Positions 8,256 to 23,801 of a stretch of 64,000 bases of DNA are shown here, piece by piece. A model generated the notes under the pieces. That model worked only from the letters and a program-made list of their open reading frames with translations, was not told the DNA's origin and ran no database searches. The position numbers and the translations under genes were made by a program. The stretch is from contig NZ_CAJQUA010000001.1 of NCBI RefSeq assembly GCF_907163135.1, positions 2,309,001 to 2,373,000 of the forward strand, written 5' to 3'. How positions within the stretch are numbered: the first letter of the stretch is position 1; each line of letters begins with the position of its first letter. Source of the stretch: Brachymonas denitrificans. Its GTDB lineage: Bacteria > Pseudomonadota > Gammaproteobacteria > Burkholderiales > Burkholderiaceae_C.

Positions 8256-9305
8256 ATGAAGCTGCCCTCCTATACCCGTGCCCAAGCCCTGCCCGAGATC
8301 CTGCGCCAGCGCATCGTCATCCTCGACGGTGCCATGGGCACCATGGTGCAGCGCTTCAAGCTGAGCGAAGAACAGTACCGCGGCGAACGCTTTGCCGATT
8401 TTCCTCGCGACGTGAAGGGCAACAACGAGCTGCTGAGCCTGACCCAGCCCGACGTGATCCGCCAGATCCACGAAGGCTATCTGGCCGCCGGCGCCGACCT
8501 GATCGAGACCAATACCTTCGGTGCCACCAGCGTGGCGCAGGAAGACTACGGCATGGCCGATTTGGCCTACGAGATGAATCTGGAATCGGCCAAACTGGCC
8601 CGCGCTGCCTGTGACAAGTACAGCACGCCGGACAAGCCGCGCTTTGTCGCCGGCGCCCTCGGTCCGACGCCCAAGACGGCCAGCATCAGCCCGGACGTGA
8701 ATGACCCCGGCGCGCGCAATGTGGATTTCGAGACGCTGCGCGCCTCCTACTACGAGCAGGTCAAGGGCCTAGTCGATGGCGGCGCCGACGTGCTGCTGGT
8801 CGAGACGATTTTTGACACGCTCAATGCCAAGGCGGCGCTGTTCGCCATCCAGCAGTTCTTCGACGACAGCGGCGAATGCCTGCCCATCATGATCAGCGGC
8901 ACCGTCACCGACGCCTCCGGCCGCGTGCTGAGCGGCCAGACCGTGACCGCCTTCTGGTACAGCGTGCGCCACGTGCAGCCGCTGTCCATCGGCCTGAACT
9001 GTGCGCTGGGCGCGGCGCTGATGCGCCCCTACATCCAGGAACTGCACAAGGTGGCGGGCGATACCTTCATCAGCTGCTATCCCAACGCCGGCCTGCCCAA
9101 CCCGATGAGCGAAACCGGCTTCGACGAAACGCCGGACGTCACCAGCCGCCTGGTGCACGATTTTGCCGCCGAAGGGCTGGTGGACATCGTCGGTGGCTGC
9201 TGCGGCACCACGCCGGACCATATCGCGGCCATCGGCAACGCCGTGCACACGCTGCAGCCGCGCGGTGCGCTGCTGGCGCGCTTCCCGCGTGACGAGGCGG
9301 CTTGA
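8256..9305 (+). CDS. metH: Methionine synthase, homocysteine-binding module (split MetH, part 1)
   Basis: Zinc-dependent homocysteine S-methyltransferase domain of cobalamin-dependent methionine synthase, encoded as a separate 349-residue protein. The start DGAMGTMVQ, the substrate loop ETNTFGAT and the zinc ligands C249 (GLNCALG), C315 and C316 ([10 protein letters not shown]) are all present. In E. coli this module is the first ~350 residues of a ~1227-residue MetH. A TACAAT at 8243-8248 ends only 7 bp before the ATG, which could give a very short leader. The remaining MetH modules follow 152 bp downstream. Confidence 0.95.
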   Translation: MKLPSYTRAQALPEILRQRIVILDGAMGTMVQRFKLSEEQYRGERFADFPRDVKGNNELLSLTQPDVIRQIHEGYLAAGADLIETNTFGATSVAQEDYGMADLAYEMNLESAKLARAACDKYSTPDKPRFVAGALGPTPKTASISPDVNDPGARNVDFETLRASYYEQVKGLVDGGADVLLVETIFDTLNAKAALFAIQQFFDDSGECLPIMISGTVTDASGRVLSGQTVTAFWYSVRHVQPLSIGLNCALGAALMRPYIQELHKVAGDTFISCYPNAGLPNPMSETGFDETPDVTSRLVHDFAAEGLVDIVGGCCGTTPDHIAAIGNAVHTLQPRGALLARFPRDEAA

Positions 9306-9457
9306 GATGCGCCCGGATGGCTCTGCAGCGCAGTGGAACTGGCCTGCCATGCCTCCCGCTCTGGCGCATCTGGGTGATCGCCCCAACCTGCCTGTTTTCC
9401 ATGTTTCTCCTGGCGTGATGCTGCCCCACGGAGCCACGCTTTCCCCATCGAGTAGCC

Positions 9458-12253
<2,796 letters not shown>

Positions 12254-12340
12254 GCGCCCTGTGGAGCGGGGCTGACAGAAGCCGCCTGCCAGTGTCCGGG
12301 CGGGGCGCCGGTACCTGTGCATCCCGGCTGCCTGCCGCTG

Positions 12341-13882
12341 CTAATGCGCGTGCAGCAGCCCGCGCCGCAGCTGGATGGCCTCGGCCACATGCGGGATCTG
12401 TACGTCGGCGCTGTCCGCCAGATCGGCGACGGTGCGCGCCACGCGCAGGGTGCGGTGCATGCTGCGTGCGCTCCAGCCGAGCCGGGTGGCGGCCTGCTGC
12501 AGGAAGCGTCGCGCTTCCTCCCCCAGTGGCACGGCGTTTTCGAGTGCCTGTCCCTGCAGCGCGGCATTGGGCTGGTCCTGACGCTGCAGGGCATGTTCGC
12601 GGGCGGCACAGACACGTTCGCGCGTGCTGGCCGTATCCGGTCCGGCAGGGGCTTGCATCAGTTCTTCGGGCGCGAGAGCCGGCACTTCCAGATGCAGGTC
12701 GATGCGATCGAGCAATGGCCCGCTGAGCTTGCCCTGGTAGCGGCTGACCTGTTCCGGCGTGCAGCGGCAGGGGCGGATGCGGCTGCCCAGATAACCGCAG
12801 GGGCAGGGATTCATGGCTGCCACCAGCTGGAAACGGGCCGGGAAGCAGGCTTGCTGCGCCGCGCGGGAAATATGGATCTGGCCGGTTTCCAGTGGCTCGC
12901 GCAAGGCCTCCAGAGCGGGACGGGGAAACTCCGGGAGTTCGTCCAGAAACAAAATTCCATTATGGGAAAGGCTGATCTCCCCGGGTCGCGGGGGTGATCC
13001 ACCGCCCACCAATGCAACCGCGCTGGCGCTGTGATGGGGTTGCTGCAGCGGGCGCCGCCCCCAGTGCTCCGGACGGAAACGCCCCGCTAGACTGGCCACG
13101 GCGGCCGAAGCCAGTGCCTCTTCCGTGCGCATCGGCGGCAGCAAGCCGGCAAAGCGGCGGGCCAGCATGGACTTCCCCGCGCCAGGAGGCCCCACGAGCA
13201 GCAGACTATGGCCGCCGGCAGCCGCAATTTCCAGCGCCCGCCGTGCCGCGGCCTGGCCTTTCACGTCAGCCAGATCGGGATAGTCCGGCGTGGGCAGCAC
13301 AGGATCGGCCTGCAGCAACTGCCAGCCATCTTCGTCTTCGGATGCAGGCATGGCGGTTGCGCCGGGAGCCTGGAAGCGTGCCACCACATCGCGCAGATGG
13401 CGCGCCCGGTACACGCGGGAGCCAGGCACCAGCGCCGCTTCTTCCGCACTGCCGGGCGGCAGCACCAGCGGCAGTTGCTCCCCTTGTTCCACCAGTGCCG
13501 CCGCCATGGCAAGTGCGCCCCGCACCGGCCGCAGCTCCCCGGACAGCGACAACTCCCCGGCAAACACATGCCCGCCCAGCCGCGCCGCATCCATCTGCCC
13601 GCTCGCAGCCAGAATGCCGATCGCAATCGGCAGATCGAAGCGCCCGGAATCCTTGGGCAGATCCGCAGGCGCCAGATTCACAGTAATGCGCTTGTTGTTG
13701 GGAAACTCCAGCCCTGCATTGTGGATGGCGCTGCGCACCCGTTCGCGCGCCTCCTTCACCTCGGTATCGGCCAGTCCCACCAGCGTGAAACTCGGCAGGC
13801 CATTGGCCAGATGCACTTCGACGGTGACCGCGGGCGCAGACAGGCCAAGCAGGGCGCGGGTGGGAATCAGGGCGAGGCTCAT
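12341..13882 (-). CDS. yifB: YifB/ComM-family magnesium-chelatase-like AAA+ ATPase
   Basis: A 513-residue protein with an N-terminal Lon-protease-like ChlI fold (about residues 20-145), a central AAA+ domain with Walker A GPPGAGKS at 231-238 and Walker B GILFLDELPEF, and a C-terminal chelatase-like domain. The NPCPCGYLG segment is typical. In naturally competent bacteria the homologue ComM is a DNA-branch-migration helicase that helps integrate transforming DNA. The start codon lies inside a 15-bp inverted repeat and has no clear ribosome binding site. No other competence genes are in the window. Confidence 0.93.
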   Translation of the reverse strand: MSLALIPTRALLGLSAPAVTVEVHLANGLPSFTLVGLADTEVKEARERVRSAIHNAGLEFPNNKRITVNLAPADLPKDSGRFDLPIAIGILAASGQMDAARLGGHVFAGELSLSGELRPVRGALAMAAALVEQGEQLPLVLPPGSAEEAALVPGSRVYRARHLRDVVARFQAPGATAMPASEDEDGWQLLQADPVLPTPDYPDLADVKGQAAARRALEIAAAGGHSLLLVGPPGAGKSMLARRFAGLLPPMRTEEALASAAVASLAGRFRPEHWGRRPLQQPHHSASAVALVGGGSPPRPGEISLSHNGILFLDELPEFPRPALEALREPLETGQIHISRAAQQACFPARFQLVAAMNPCPCGYLGSRIRPCRCTPEQVSRYQGKLSGPLLDRIDLHLEVPALAPEELMQAPAGPDTASTRERVCAAREHALQRQDQPNAALQGQALENAVPLGEEARRFLQQAATRLGWSARSMHRTLRVARTVADLADSADVQIPHVAEAIQLRRGLLHAH

Positions 13883-13922
13883 GCAGCAATAATTAAATTT
13901 AAAGTACTAATTATTGCTGCAT
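13881..13922. repeat. AT-rich 15-bp inverted repeat over the yifB start codon
   Basis: Arms ATGCAGCAATAATTA (13881-13895) and its exact reverse complement (13908-13922) flank a 12-nt AT-rich loop. The left arm includes two bases of the yifB start codon. Such AT-richness is exceptional in this GC-rich region, and no Shine-Dalgarno sequence is seen before the ATG. It could be an operator or an mRNA structure controlling initiation. Confidence 0.8.
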
Positions 13923-13951
13923 TTCGACAGGAATGCGCCCCACAAACGCAA

Positions 13952-13983
13952 AAATCCCCGCAGGCCGAAGCCGGCGGGGATTT
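13952..13983 (-). terminator. Rho-independent terminator after csbD
   Basis: The stem AAATCCCCG / CGGGGATTT has a T-run when read on the minus strand, placed 60 bp after the csbD stop codon. Confidence 0.8.
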
Positions 13984-14046
13984 CGGGACCAGCGCCGTCC
14001 ACAGACGACGCGATCCGGTGTTACAGCAGCGTGCGCAAAGGCAGCA

Positions 14047-14271
14047 TTAGAGCCACTTCCAGTCGGGATTGCGGCCTTCCCAATCCTTGACCTGCTTTTC
14101 AGCCTCGTCGCGGGCAATGCCGGCACGTTCCTGCAGGCGGCCGACCAGCTGGTCGCGCTTGCCGGCAATCACGTCCAGGTCGTCGTCGGTGAGCTTGCCC
14201 CACTGTTCCTTGACCTTGCCCTTGAGCTGTTTCCAGTTGCCTTCGATGGTGTCCTTGTTGATCGCAGTCAT
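14047..14271 (-). CDS. CsbD-family stress response protein
   Basis: A 74-residue hydrophilic protein of the CsbD family, induced in many bacteria by general or phosphate stress; the molecular function is unknown. The core NKDTIEGNWKQLKGKVKEQWG and the GKRDQLVGRLQERAG segment are diagnostic. The start at 14271 (MTAINKD) is preferred over an upstream ATG at 14286 because AAAGGAAA sits about 8 bases before it. A terminator follows at 13952-13983. It is monocistronic. Confidence 0.9.
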   Translation of the reverse strand: MTAINKDTIEGNWKQLKGKVKEQWGKLTDDDLDVIAGKRDQLVGRLQERAGIARDEAEKQVKDWEGRNPDWKWL

Positions 14272-14652
14272 GGTGTTTCCTTTCATGATCGTTCCAGGTA
14301 GCCGGATGGCTTCGGAATGGCTGCCTTGCCATTGGGTGGCAGGTGCAGTGCAACCATGGCTTTCATGCTAAGCGGCCGCGTCAGTCCTGCCCGTAGGAAC
14401 CCGGAACCAGTGGCTGTAGGAAAGGGCGGACGCCGCCGCGTTTGCTGCGAGGCGTACGCCGGTGGTGGCCAGCGGAGCAATCGCTGGAGGCAGGAAGGTG
14501 GCCTCCGGCCGATCCGGATCAAGCCGGCTGCTGGTCGTGGCCGGCATAATGCCATGCATGGCGCAGGCTGGCGGAACGGTGATCCGGCAGGCATGCCCAG
14601 CACCCGGCCCCTCGGCGAAGCCGGCGCTTTCAACCTATCCCGGAGTCATCTC
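14272..14652. other. Divergent intergenic region, no gene recognised
   Basis: This 381-bp gap separates csbD (minus) from the copper chaperone gene (plus) and must hold both promoters. Open frames reach across it but show no family similarity and no ribosome site. A GGAG lies 7 bases before the chaperone ATG. No clear sigma-70 pair was identified. Confidence 0.5.
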
Positions 14653-15120
14653 ATGAAACACCTCGCCCTTGCTCTCGCCCTGTTTGGCGCCGCCACACTG
14701 GCACAGGCCGATGTCACCGTCAGCGATCCCTGGGTGCGCGGCACCGTGCCGGCACAGCGTGCCACCGGTGCCTTCATGCGCCTGCAGGCCGACCAGGATC
14801 TGCGTCTGGTTGCCGCCAGTTCACCTGTGGCCGGCGTGGCCGAGATCCACGAGATGGTGATGCAGGACAACGTGATGAAAATGCGCCGCGTGGACGGCAT
14901 TGCGCTGGGCAAGGGCAAGCCGCTCGAGCTGAAGCCGGGCGGCTACCACGTGATGCTGATGGACCTCAAGCAGCCGCTCAAGGCGGGCGAGCAGGTGCCG
15001 CTGACACTGACCTTCGAGGGCGCAGCCAAGGGCAAGACCATCACCAAGCAGGTGCAGGCCACCGTGCAAAGCCTGGCGCCCCAGGGGAGCCAGGGGCACG
15101 GCGCCATGATGAAGCACTAA
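14653..15120 (+). CDS. PCu(A)C-type periplasmic copper chaperone
   Basis: A 155-residue exported protein that delivers Cu(I) to cytochrome oxidase Cu-A sites in related proteins. A signal peptide (MKHLALALALFGAATLAQA) ends near residue 19. Copper ligands of the family are visible as H66, M77, H99 and M101 in HEMVMQ...MKMRRVDG and YHVMLMDLK. The C-terminus is His/Met-rich. The start at 14653 is supported by the signal peptide and a GGAG ribosome site; an in-frame ATG at 14317 is too far upstream. No Sco gene is adjacent. Confidence 0.9.
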   Translation: MKHLALALALFGAATLAQADVTVSDPWVRGTVPAQRATGAFMRLQADQDLRLVAASSPVAGVAEIHEMVMQDNVMKMRRVDGIALGKGKPLELKPGGYHVMLMDLKQPLKAGEQVPLTLTFEGAAKGKTITKQVQATVQSLAPQGSQGHGAMMKH

Positions 15121-15193
15121 GCCCGCTCCGTGGCCGGGGGGCTGGCCATGTCGCCCATTCCCCTGGCAAGGGCTTGACGCCCCCAGCGGCTGT

Positions 15194-15904
15194 TCAGCGC
15201 AGCACTTCGCGCAGCGCCTTCAGCGTGCGTGCGCGTGCCAGCGCGTCGGCGGCAGCAGCGTAGTGATCGCCGCGCGGACGCGAGAAAGCATGCTGCACCC
15301 CCGGATAGTCGTAAATGGCCACATTCGCACGGCCTTCGGCGGCGGCGCGGATTTGCGCCTGCGCCTCGGGCGGGCAGTATTCGTCATTGCCGGCAAAGTG
15401 CAGCACCAGCCGGCCCTGGATGTTGTCCATTTCGTCCAGCCTGTTCTCGATGCCGGTACCGTAGTAGCCGACCGACACCGCTGCGTCGGTACGACAGGCT
15501 GCCAGATAGGCCATCTTGCCACCCAGACAATAGCCGACTACGCCGGCCTTGTCGTGCTGCTGGCATTCGGGCAGGGCGCGTGCAGCGCGCAAGGTGGCGG
15601 CAATGTCCTGCGTCCCCACGTCCTGGTCGAAGCTGTTGAAGAAGCCGAACGCGCTCTGCCAGCCTTCCGGCGTGTAATCCAGCTCGACGCCGGGCTCCAG
15701 GCGCCAGAACAGATCCGGCACCACGGCCACGAAACCCTCCTGTGCAAATCCGTCGGCAACCTCGCGCATGGTGGCGTTCACGCCAAAGATTTCCTGGCAG
15801 ATGACCAGTGCCGGCCCCTTGCCGGAGGGCGGAACGGCGACATAGGCACTGAACGTGCCGGTGCCGTCGGTGGACTGGATGTCGATGGTCTGGCTGTTGC
15901 TCAT
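15194..15904 (-). CDS. Dienelactone hydrolase family protein
   Basis: A 236-residue cytosolic alpha/beta hydrolase of the carboxymethylenebutenolidase family. The cysteine nucleophile elbow GYCLGG (C126), D174 (AGNDEYCPP) and H205 (GVQHAF) form the dienelactone-hydrolase triad, and E38 (CQEIFG) is the usual activating glutamate. Classical members open dienelactone in chlorocatechol degradation, but no aromatic degradation genes are present, so the real substrate is uncertain. A GGAG ribosome site precedes the start. It is divergent from the porin-glnK-amtB operon. Confidence 0.88.
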   Translation of the reverse strand: MSNSQTIDIQSTDGTGTFSAYVAVPPSGKGPALVICQEIFGVNATMREVADGFAQEGFVAVVPDLFWRLEPGVELDYTPEGWQSAFGFFNSFDQDVGTQDIAATLRAARALPECQQHDKAGVVGYCLGGKMAYLAACRTDAAVSVGYYGTGIENRLDEMDNIQGRLVLHFAGNDEYCPPEAQAQIRAAAEGRANVAIYDYPGVQHAFSRPRGDHYAAAADALARARTLKALREVLR

Positions 15905-16036
15905 GGGTGTCTCCTCTCGATGGATGAATGCCGCCGGGGATGGCGGTCTGGGTGCCAGGGCACTTGCGGCTGATTATGCCGGCTGCTTCGCTGCACGGCG
16001 CTCCGGGCCGGCAACTCCCGGCAACAGGGCCGTGAT

Positions 16037-16076
16037 TGCACCAAAGCAGTGCAAGCAATTGCAACAAGGGTGTGCA
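16037..16076 (+). promoter_or_regulatory. Two NtrC-like binding sites
   Basis: TGCACCAAAGCAGTGCA (16037-16053) fits the NtrC dyad TGCAC-N7-GTGCA perfectly. TGCAACAAGGGTGTGCA (16060-16076) fits with one half-site mismatch. Their centres are 23 bp apart and about 120 and 100 bp upstream of the predicted sigma-54 start, a typical enhancer distance. Confidence 0.75.
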
Positions 16077-16137
16077 TGGGAAACCGGAGCACGGGCTTGC
16101 AAGGGGGCAGTCCCGGCGTGGGGCACCGAAAAAATGA

Positions 16138-17328
<1,191 letters not shown>

Positions 17329-17356
17329 CTGGCAGAAACTCGGGAGGATCCTGATC

Positions 17357-18685
17357 ATGAGAAAGCCCATTTTTTTCCTGCTCGCCGGCCTGTCCGGCAT
17401 GCTGCTTGCCCCCGCCGTCTGGGCGCAGGCAGCGCCCGCTGCGGTCGCTGAGGCCAGCGTCAACAAGGGCGATGTCGCCTGGTTGCTGACGGCCACACTG
17501 TTGGTCGTGATGATGAGCATTCCCGGTCTGGCGCTGTTCTACGGCGGCATGGCGCGCGCCAAGAACATGCTGTCGGTGCTGATGCAGGTTTTTGTCGTGT
17601 TCGCGCTGGTCAGCGTGCTCTGGCTGGTATTCGGCTACAGCCTGGCCTTCAGCGGTGGCAATGCCGTGCTGGGTGACTTCGGCAAGCTGTTCCTCGCCGG
17701 TGTGAACGCCGCCAGCCTGTCGGACACCTTCAGCGCGCAGTCCAAGCTGCCTGAACTGGCATTCGTTGCCTTTCAGGGCTCGTTTGCCGCGATCAGTTGC
17801 GGCATCATCGTCGGCGCATTTGCCGAGCGCGTCCGCTTTTCTGCGGTACTGGCGTTCATCGTGCTGTGGCTCACGTTCAGCTACCTGCCGATTGCCCACA
17901 TGGTGTGGTCGGGGCAGGGCTATCTGTTCGGCAAGGGCGCGCTGGATTTTGCCGGCGGCACCGTGGTGCACATCAATGCCGGCGTGGCCGGCCTGGTGGG
18001 AGCGAGACTGGTGGGCCGGCGTATCGGCCTGGGACGCGAAGCGCTGATGCCGCACAGCCTGACCCTGACCATGGTGGGCGCTGCGCTGCTGTGGGTGGGC
18101 TGGTTCGGATTCAACGCCGGTTCCGCACTCGAAGCCAGCGGCGTGGCGGCGCTGGCATTCGTCAACACGCTGGGTGCGGCCGCTGCAGCCACCCTGTCGT
18201 GGATTACCACCGAACGCCTGCTGGGACGCAAGCCGTCCATGCTGGGTGCCGCCTCGGGCGCCATCGCCGGCCTGGTGGTCGTCACGCCGGCTGCCGGTAC
18301 CGTCGGCCCGATGGGCGCCATTGTGCTGGGCATCGCCGCCGGCCCCGTGTGTTTCTGGGGCGTGACCGGACTCAAGCGCCTGCTGGGCGTGGACGATGCC
18401 TTTGATGCTTTCGGCGTGCACGGCGTGGGCGGCATTCTGGGGGCCTTGCTCACCGGGGTGTTCAGCGCTCCGGCACTGGGCGGCACGGGCGCAGCCGATT
18501 ACGCCATGCTGCACCAGTTGTGGGTGCAGGCCGAGGGCGTGCTGATCACGCTGGTCTGGTCTGCAGTGGTCTCGCTACTGGCCTTTGTGCTGGTCGACAA
18601 GCTGATCGGACTGCGCGTGAGCGAGGAGGACGAACGCGTCGGTCTCGACATCAGCAGCCATGGCGAATCTGCCTACGTCCGTTGA
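17357..18685 (+). CDS. amtB: Ammonium transporter AmtB
   Basis: Inner-membrane ammonium channel, 442 residues, with a signal peptide (cleavage near AVWAQA) and about 11 transmembrane helices. The signatures GGMARAKN, FAGGTVVHINAGVAGLVG and FGVHGVGGI carry the twin pore histidines of the family. An upstream in-frame ATG at 17171 lies inside glnK and is not the start; GGGAGGA precedes 17357. GlnK made from the gene just upstream should gate it. No terminator with a plus-strand T-run was found after it. Confidence 0.95.
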   Translation: MRKPIFFLLAGLSGMLLAPAVWAQAAPAAVAEASVNKGDVAWLLTATLLVVMMSIPGLALFYGGMARAKNMLSVLMQVFVVFALVSVLWLVFGYSLAFSGGNAVLGDFGKLFLAGVNAASLSDTFSAQSKLPELAFVAFQGSFAAISCGIIVGAFAERVRFSAVLAFIVLWLTFSYLPIAHMVWSGQGYLFGKGALDFAGGTVVHINAGVAGLVGARLVGRRIGLGREALMPHSLTLTMVGAALLWVGWFGFNAGSALEASGVAALAFVNTLGAAAAATLSWITTERLLGRKPSMLGAASGAIAGLVVVTPAAGTVGPMGAIVLGIAAGPVCFWGVTGLKRLLGVDDAFDAFGVHGVGGILGALLTGVFSAPALGGTGAADYAMLHQLWVQAEGVLITLVWSAVVSLLAFVLVDKLIGLRVSEEDERVGLDISSHGESAYVR

Positions 18686-18728
18686 GGGCATGTGCGGCCG
18701 GCCACGCGCCGGCCGCCGGAATAAAAAA

Positions 18729-18753
18729 AGCCGATACCGTTCAGGTATCGGCT
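18729..18753 (-). terminator. Rho-independent terminator after the GMC oxidoreductase gene
   Basis: The stem AGCCGATACC / GGTATCGGCT is preceded on the plus strand by an A-run, giving a T-run on the minus strand about 150 bp after the GMC gene stop. It may also slow transcription from amtB. Confidence 0.75.
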
Positions 18754-18901
18754 TGGTGCATGGTGCACTCGATTTGGTTTGTCTCCTCATCCCTCGCCAC
18801 TGCTGCGGATTGCCGAAGCAGCGAGTAACTCAACTATATCCACTGGGCTTACATGGGCCTGTCAAGGTTTTCCCTGAATTACCCTGAATACCACATGGGG
18901 A

Positions 18902-20665
18902 TTACCCGGGATCGCCATCTCGGGCGTGTGTTGCGGCAATCCATTGCGCCGCCTTCTCGGCAATCATCAGCGTCGGGCTGTTGGTATTGCCGCTGGTGAT
19001 GGTGGGCATGATGCCGGCATCCACCACGCGCAGACCGGCAATCCGGCCGCCGCGCCCGTCGCGCACGCGCAGGCGGCTGTCCACCACGGCCAGGGGATCG
19101 TCGTCGCGTCCCATTCTGGTGGTGCCTACGGGGTGGAAGATCGTGCTGGCAATATCGCCGGCCAGCCGCGCCAGCTCCTCGTCCGTCTGGTATTGCACGC
19201 CGGGCTTGAATTCTTCCGGCGCATACGGCTGCAGCGCCGGCTGCGCCACGATGCGCCGCGTCACGCGCAGGCTGTCTGCGGCCACCTTGCGGTCTTCTTC
19301 GGTAGCGAGATAATTGGGTGCGATTGCCGGCGCATCGCTGAAGCGCGGGCTCTTGATGCGCACCGTGCCGCGGCTGCCGGGGTTCAGGTTGCAGACGCTG
19401 GCGGTGAAGGCATCGAAACCGTGCAGCGGTTCGCCGAAAGCCTCCAGCGACAGCGGCTGCACGTGGTATTCGATATTCGGCCAGGCATAGTCCTCGCTGC
19501 TGCGGGTGAAAGCGCCCAGCTGGCTGGGTGCCATGCTCATCGGGCCGCTGCGCCGCAGCAGGTATTCCAGCCCGATGCCGGCCTTGCCACGCAGACTGGC
19601 CGACAGCGTATTGAGCGTGCGCACGTCGCGCACCTTGTAGACCGAGCGGATCTGCAGGTGGTCCTGCAGATTGGCGCCGACACCGGGCAGCTCGGCGACG
19701 GGTGCAATGCCGTGCTGCTGCAGCAGGTCCGCCGGCCCAACGCCCGAGAGCTGCAGCAGCTGGGCCGAGCCGATGCTGCCGGCGCTCAGGATGACCTCGC
19801 CGGCAGCCATGGCCGTTACGCGTTCGCGCCCGTTCCAGACCTCCACACCGGTGCAGCGCGGGGGCTGGTTCCCCTGGGCCGGCTCGAACAGCAGGCGTGC
19901 CACCTGGCTCCCGGTCCACAGCGTGAAATTGGGTCGGCGCAGGCAGGTCGGGCGCAGAAAGGCCTTGGCCGCGTTCCAGCGCCAGCCGGCCTTCTGGTTG
20001 ACCTCGAAATAGCCGACCCCCTCATTGCTTCCCCGGTTGAAATCCGTGCTTTCGGCAATCCCGGCCTGGCGTGCCGCCTGAGCAAAGGCTTCGAGGATGG
20101 GCCAGTGCAGCCGCTGCTTGTCCACCCGCCATTCGCCGCCTGCCCCCTGCTCGCGCAGGGTGCGAAAGTAGGGCGTATCCTGCTGCAGCAGCTCGGGAAG
20201 CGTGCCCTGGGCGCCATGGTGCGCATCGGCGCCCTTGTGATAGTCCTCGTGCAGGCGGAAGTAGGGCAGGCACTGGTCCCAGCGCCACGCCGCGTCGCCC
20301 GTCAGTTCGGCCCACCGGTCGTAGTCGCGCGACTGGCCACGCATGTAGATCATGCCGTTGATGCTGCTGCAGCCGCCCAGCGTCTTGCCGCGCGGATAGC
20401 GCAGCACCCGGCCGTTCAGTCCCCCATCGGGCTCGGTCTGGTAGAGCCAGTCGGTACGCGGGTTGCCGATGCAGTACAGGTAGCCGACCGGAATGTGGAT
20501 CCAATGGTAGTCGTCCTTGCCGCCGGCCTCGATCAGCAGCACGCGGCGCTTCGGGTTGGCGCTGAGCCGGTTGGCCAGCAGGCAGCCGGCGGTGCCGGCG
20601 CCGACGATGATGGTGTCAAAACTTGGACTTGACGAAGAGGATGCAGCAGGTCGGGCCATCGGCAC
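18902..20665 (-). CDS. GMC-family FAD oxidoreductase (choline/alcohol dehydrogenase-like)
   Basis: A 587-residue FAD-dependent alcohol or choline dehydrogenase-like protein. The FAD-binding GxGxxG (VGAGTAGC, near residue 21), GGCSSINGMIYMRG, and the C-terminal GIMPTITSGNTNSPT with HPVGTTRMG (active-site histidine region) are GMC signatures. There is no signal peptide, so it is probably cytoplasmic or membrane-associated. No betaine aldehyde dehydrogenase or choline regulator is nearby, so the substrate is not assigned. It ends at a terminator. Confidence 0.9.
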   Translation of the reverse strand: MPMARPAASSSSSPSFDTIIVGAGTAGCLLANRLSANPKRRVLLIEAGGKDDYHWIHIPVGYLYCIGNPRTDWLYQTEPDGGLNGRVLRYPRGKTLGGCSSINGMIYMRGQSRDYDRWAELTGDAAWRWDQCLPYFRLHEDYHKGADAHHGAQGTLPELLQQDTPYFRTLREQGAGGEWRVDKQRLHWPILEAFAQAARQAGIAESTDFNRGSNEGVGYFEVNQKAGWRWNAAKAFLRPTCLRRPNFTLWTGSQVARLLFEPAQGNQPPRCTGVEVWNGRERVTAMAAGEVILSAGSIGSAQLLQLSGVGPADLLQQHGIAPVAELPGVGANLQDHLQIRSVYKVRDVRTLNTLSASLRGKAGIGLEYLLRRSGPMSMAPSQLGAFTRSSEDYAWPNIEYHVQPLSLEAFGEPLHGFDAFTASVCNLNPGSRGTVRIKSPRFSDAPAIAPNYLATEEDRKVAADSLRVTRRIVAQPALQPYAPEEFKPGVQYQTDEELARLAGDIASTIFHPVGTTRMGRDDDPLAVVDSRLRVRDGRGGRIAGLRVVDAGIMPTITSGNTNSPTLMIAEKAAQWIAATHARDGDPG

Positions 20666-20725
20666 ATGCTAGCGCGCCAAGCGCTCCCGATTCCTCGGGA
20701 TTCACCCTGTGGGGCAGCGCGGTCC

Positions 20726-23042
<2,317 letters not shown>

Positions 23043-23059
23043 TTATGGAGTTCCGACTC

Positions 23060-23521
23060 ATGCACATCCCGCACGCATTCCGTTTCGGCCTGGCTGCCGC
23101 CGCGGCCCTGGCATTGGCACCGGCCCAGGCGCAGCCCGGCTTCCAGGCGGCCGATCCCAACACCTTCGTCAACGCGGCGCAGGCGGCACTCAACGACGTG
23201 TCCCAGGGCAAGGCTGCCGACATCTGGAAGGAAGCCAGCGCCCAGATGAAGAAGCTCGACAAGCAGTCCACCTTCGTCAAGAACAGCGCCGAGCGCTACA
23301 AGGAGCTCGGCCCGGCGCAGCAGCGGGTCTGGGTCGCCGTCAACCGCCTGATCCTGCCCGAGCCGGCCAAGGATGCCAAGGGCCCGCAGGCCCCTGCCGG
23401 CCAGTATGTCAACGTCACCTTCCTGAGCCAGTTCGCCAACAACCGCAGTGGGTTCGAGCGCGTCACCTACTTCCTCGATACCGACAACCAGTGGCGGGTG
23501 ATGGGCTTTGCCCTGCGCTGA
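23060..23521 (+). CDS. DUF4019 domain secreted protein
   Basis: A 153-residue exported protein with a signal peptide (MHIPHAFRFGL... ending near APAQA) and a DUF4019-type domain with the ending NQWRVMGFALR. The function is unknown; similar domains occur in small periplasmic proteins of Burkholderiales. The start at 23060 is preferred over 23045 because the GGAG within the upstream ATGGAG sits 9 bases before it. It is transcribed alone and followed by a hairpin series and a terminator. Confidence 0.75.
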   Translation: MHIPHAFRFGLAAAAALALAPAQAQPGFQAADPNTFVNAAQAALNDVSQGKAADIWKEASAQMKKLDKQSTFVKNSAERYKELGPAQQRVWVAVNRLILPEPAKDAKGPQAPAGQYVNVTFLSQFANNRSGFERVTYFLDTDNQWRVMGFALR

Positions 23522-23686
23522 GGCATATCCTGCAAGTAAATGCAACAGCTTGCAACTTGCTTGAACAGAAGAAAAAAGGGGGCGTAACCCGCCGCAAACT
23601 TGATACATTGGACTCCGGGCCCTGTGCCCCCCGCCTTCCTCCCTGGGCGGGATTTTGCTGGCCACCCCGCCAGCAAGATGCATTTG
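23522..23686 (+). other. Structured intergenic region, possible small RNA or 3' UTR
   Basis: The gap after the DUF4019 gene contains stacked stems: CCCGCC/GGCGGG (23630-23635 with 23646-23651) and TTGCTGGC/GCCAGCAA (23655-23662 with 23669-23676). They end at the terminator at 23687. This could be a structured 3' UTR or a small RNA; no clear promoter was found. Confidence 0.35.
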
Positions 23687-23716
23687 AACCCCGGCCGCGT
23701 GCCGGGGTTTTTTTTG
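23687..23716 (+). terminator. Rho-independent terminator before the VanZ-like gene
   Basis: The stem AACCCCGGC / GCCGGGGTT is followed by eight or more T residues, a strong terminator for the DUF4019 gene or an adjacent small RNA. Confidence 0.88.
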
Positions 23717-23801
23717 AACTCCCCGGGCCCTGCCGGCAGAGCCCCGGCTATCATCAGCGGCGCGGATGCATTCTTCGCCGCCCGCAGGCCCGTGACCCGG
23801 C

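Noticed and set aside
9306-9457. Frameshift explanation for the split metH
   Set aside because: Both parts have proper starts and complete domains, and the gap has no MetH-like coding in any frame, so the split is real.
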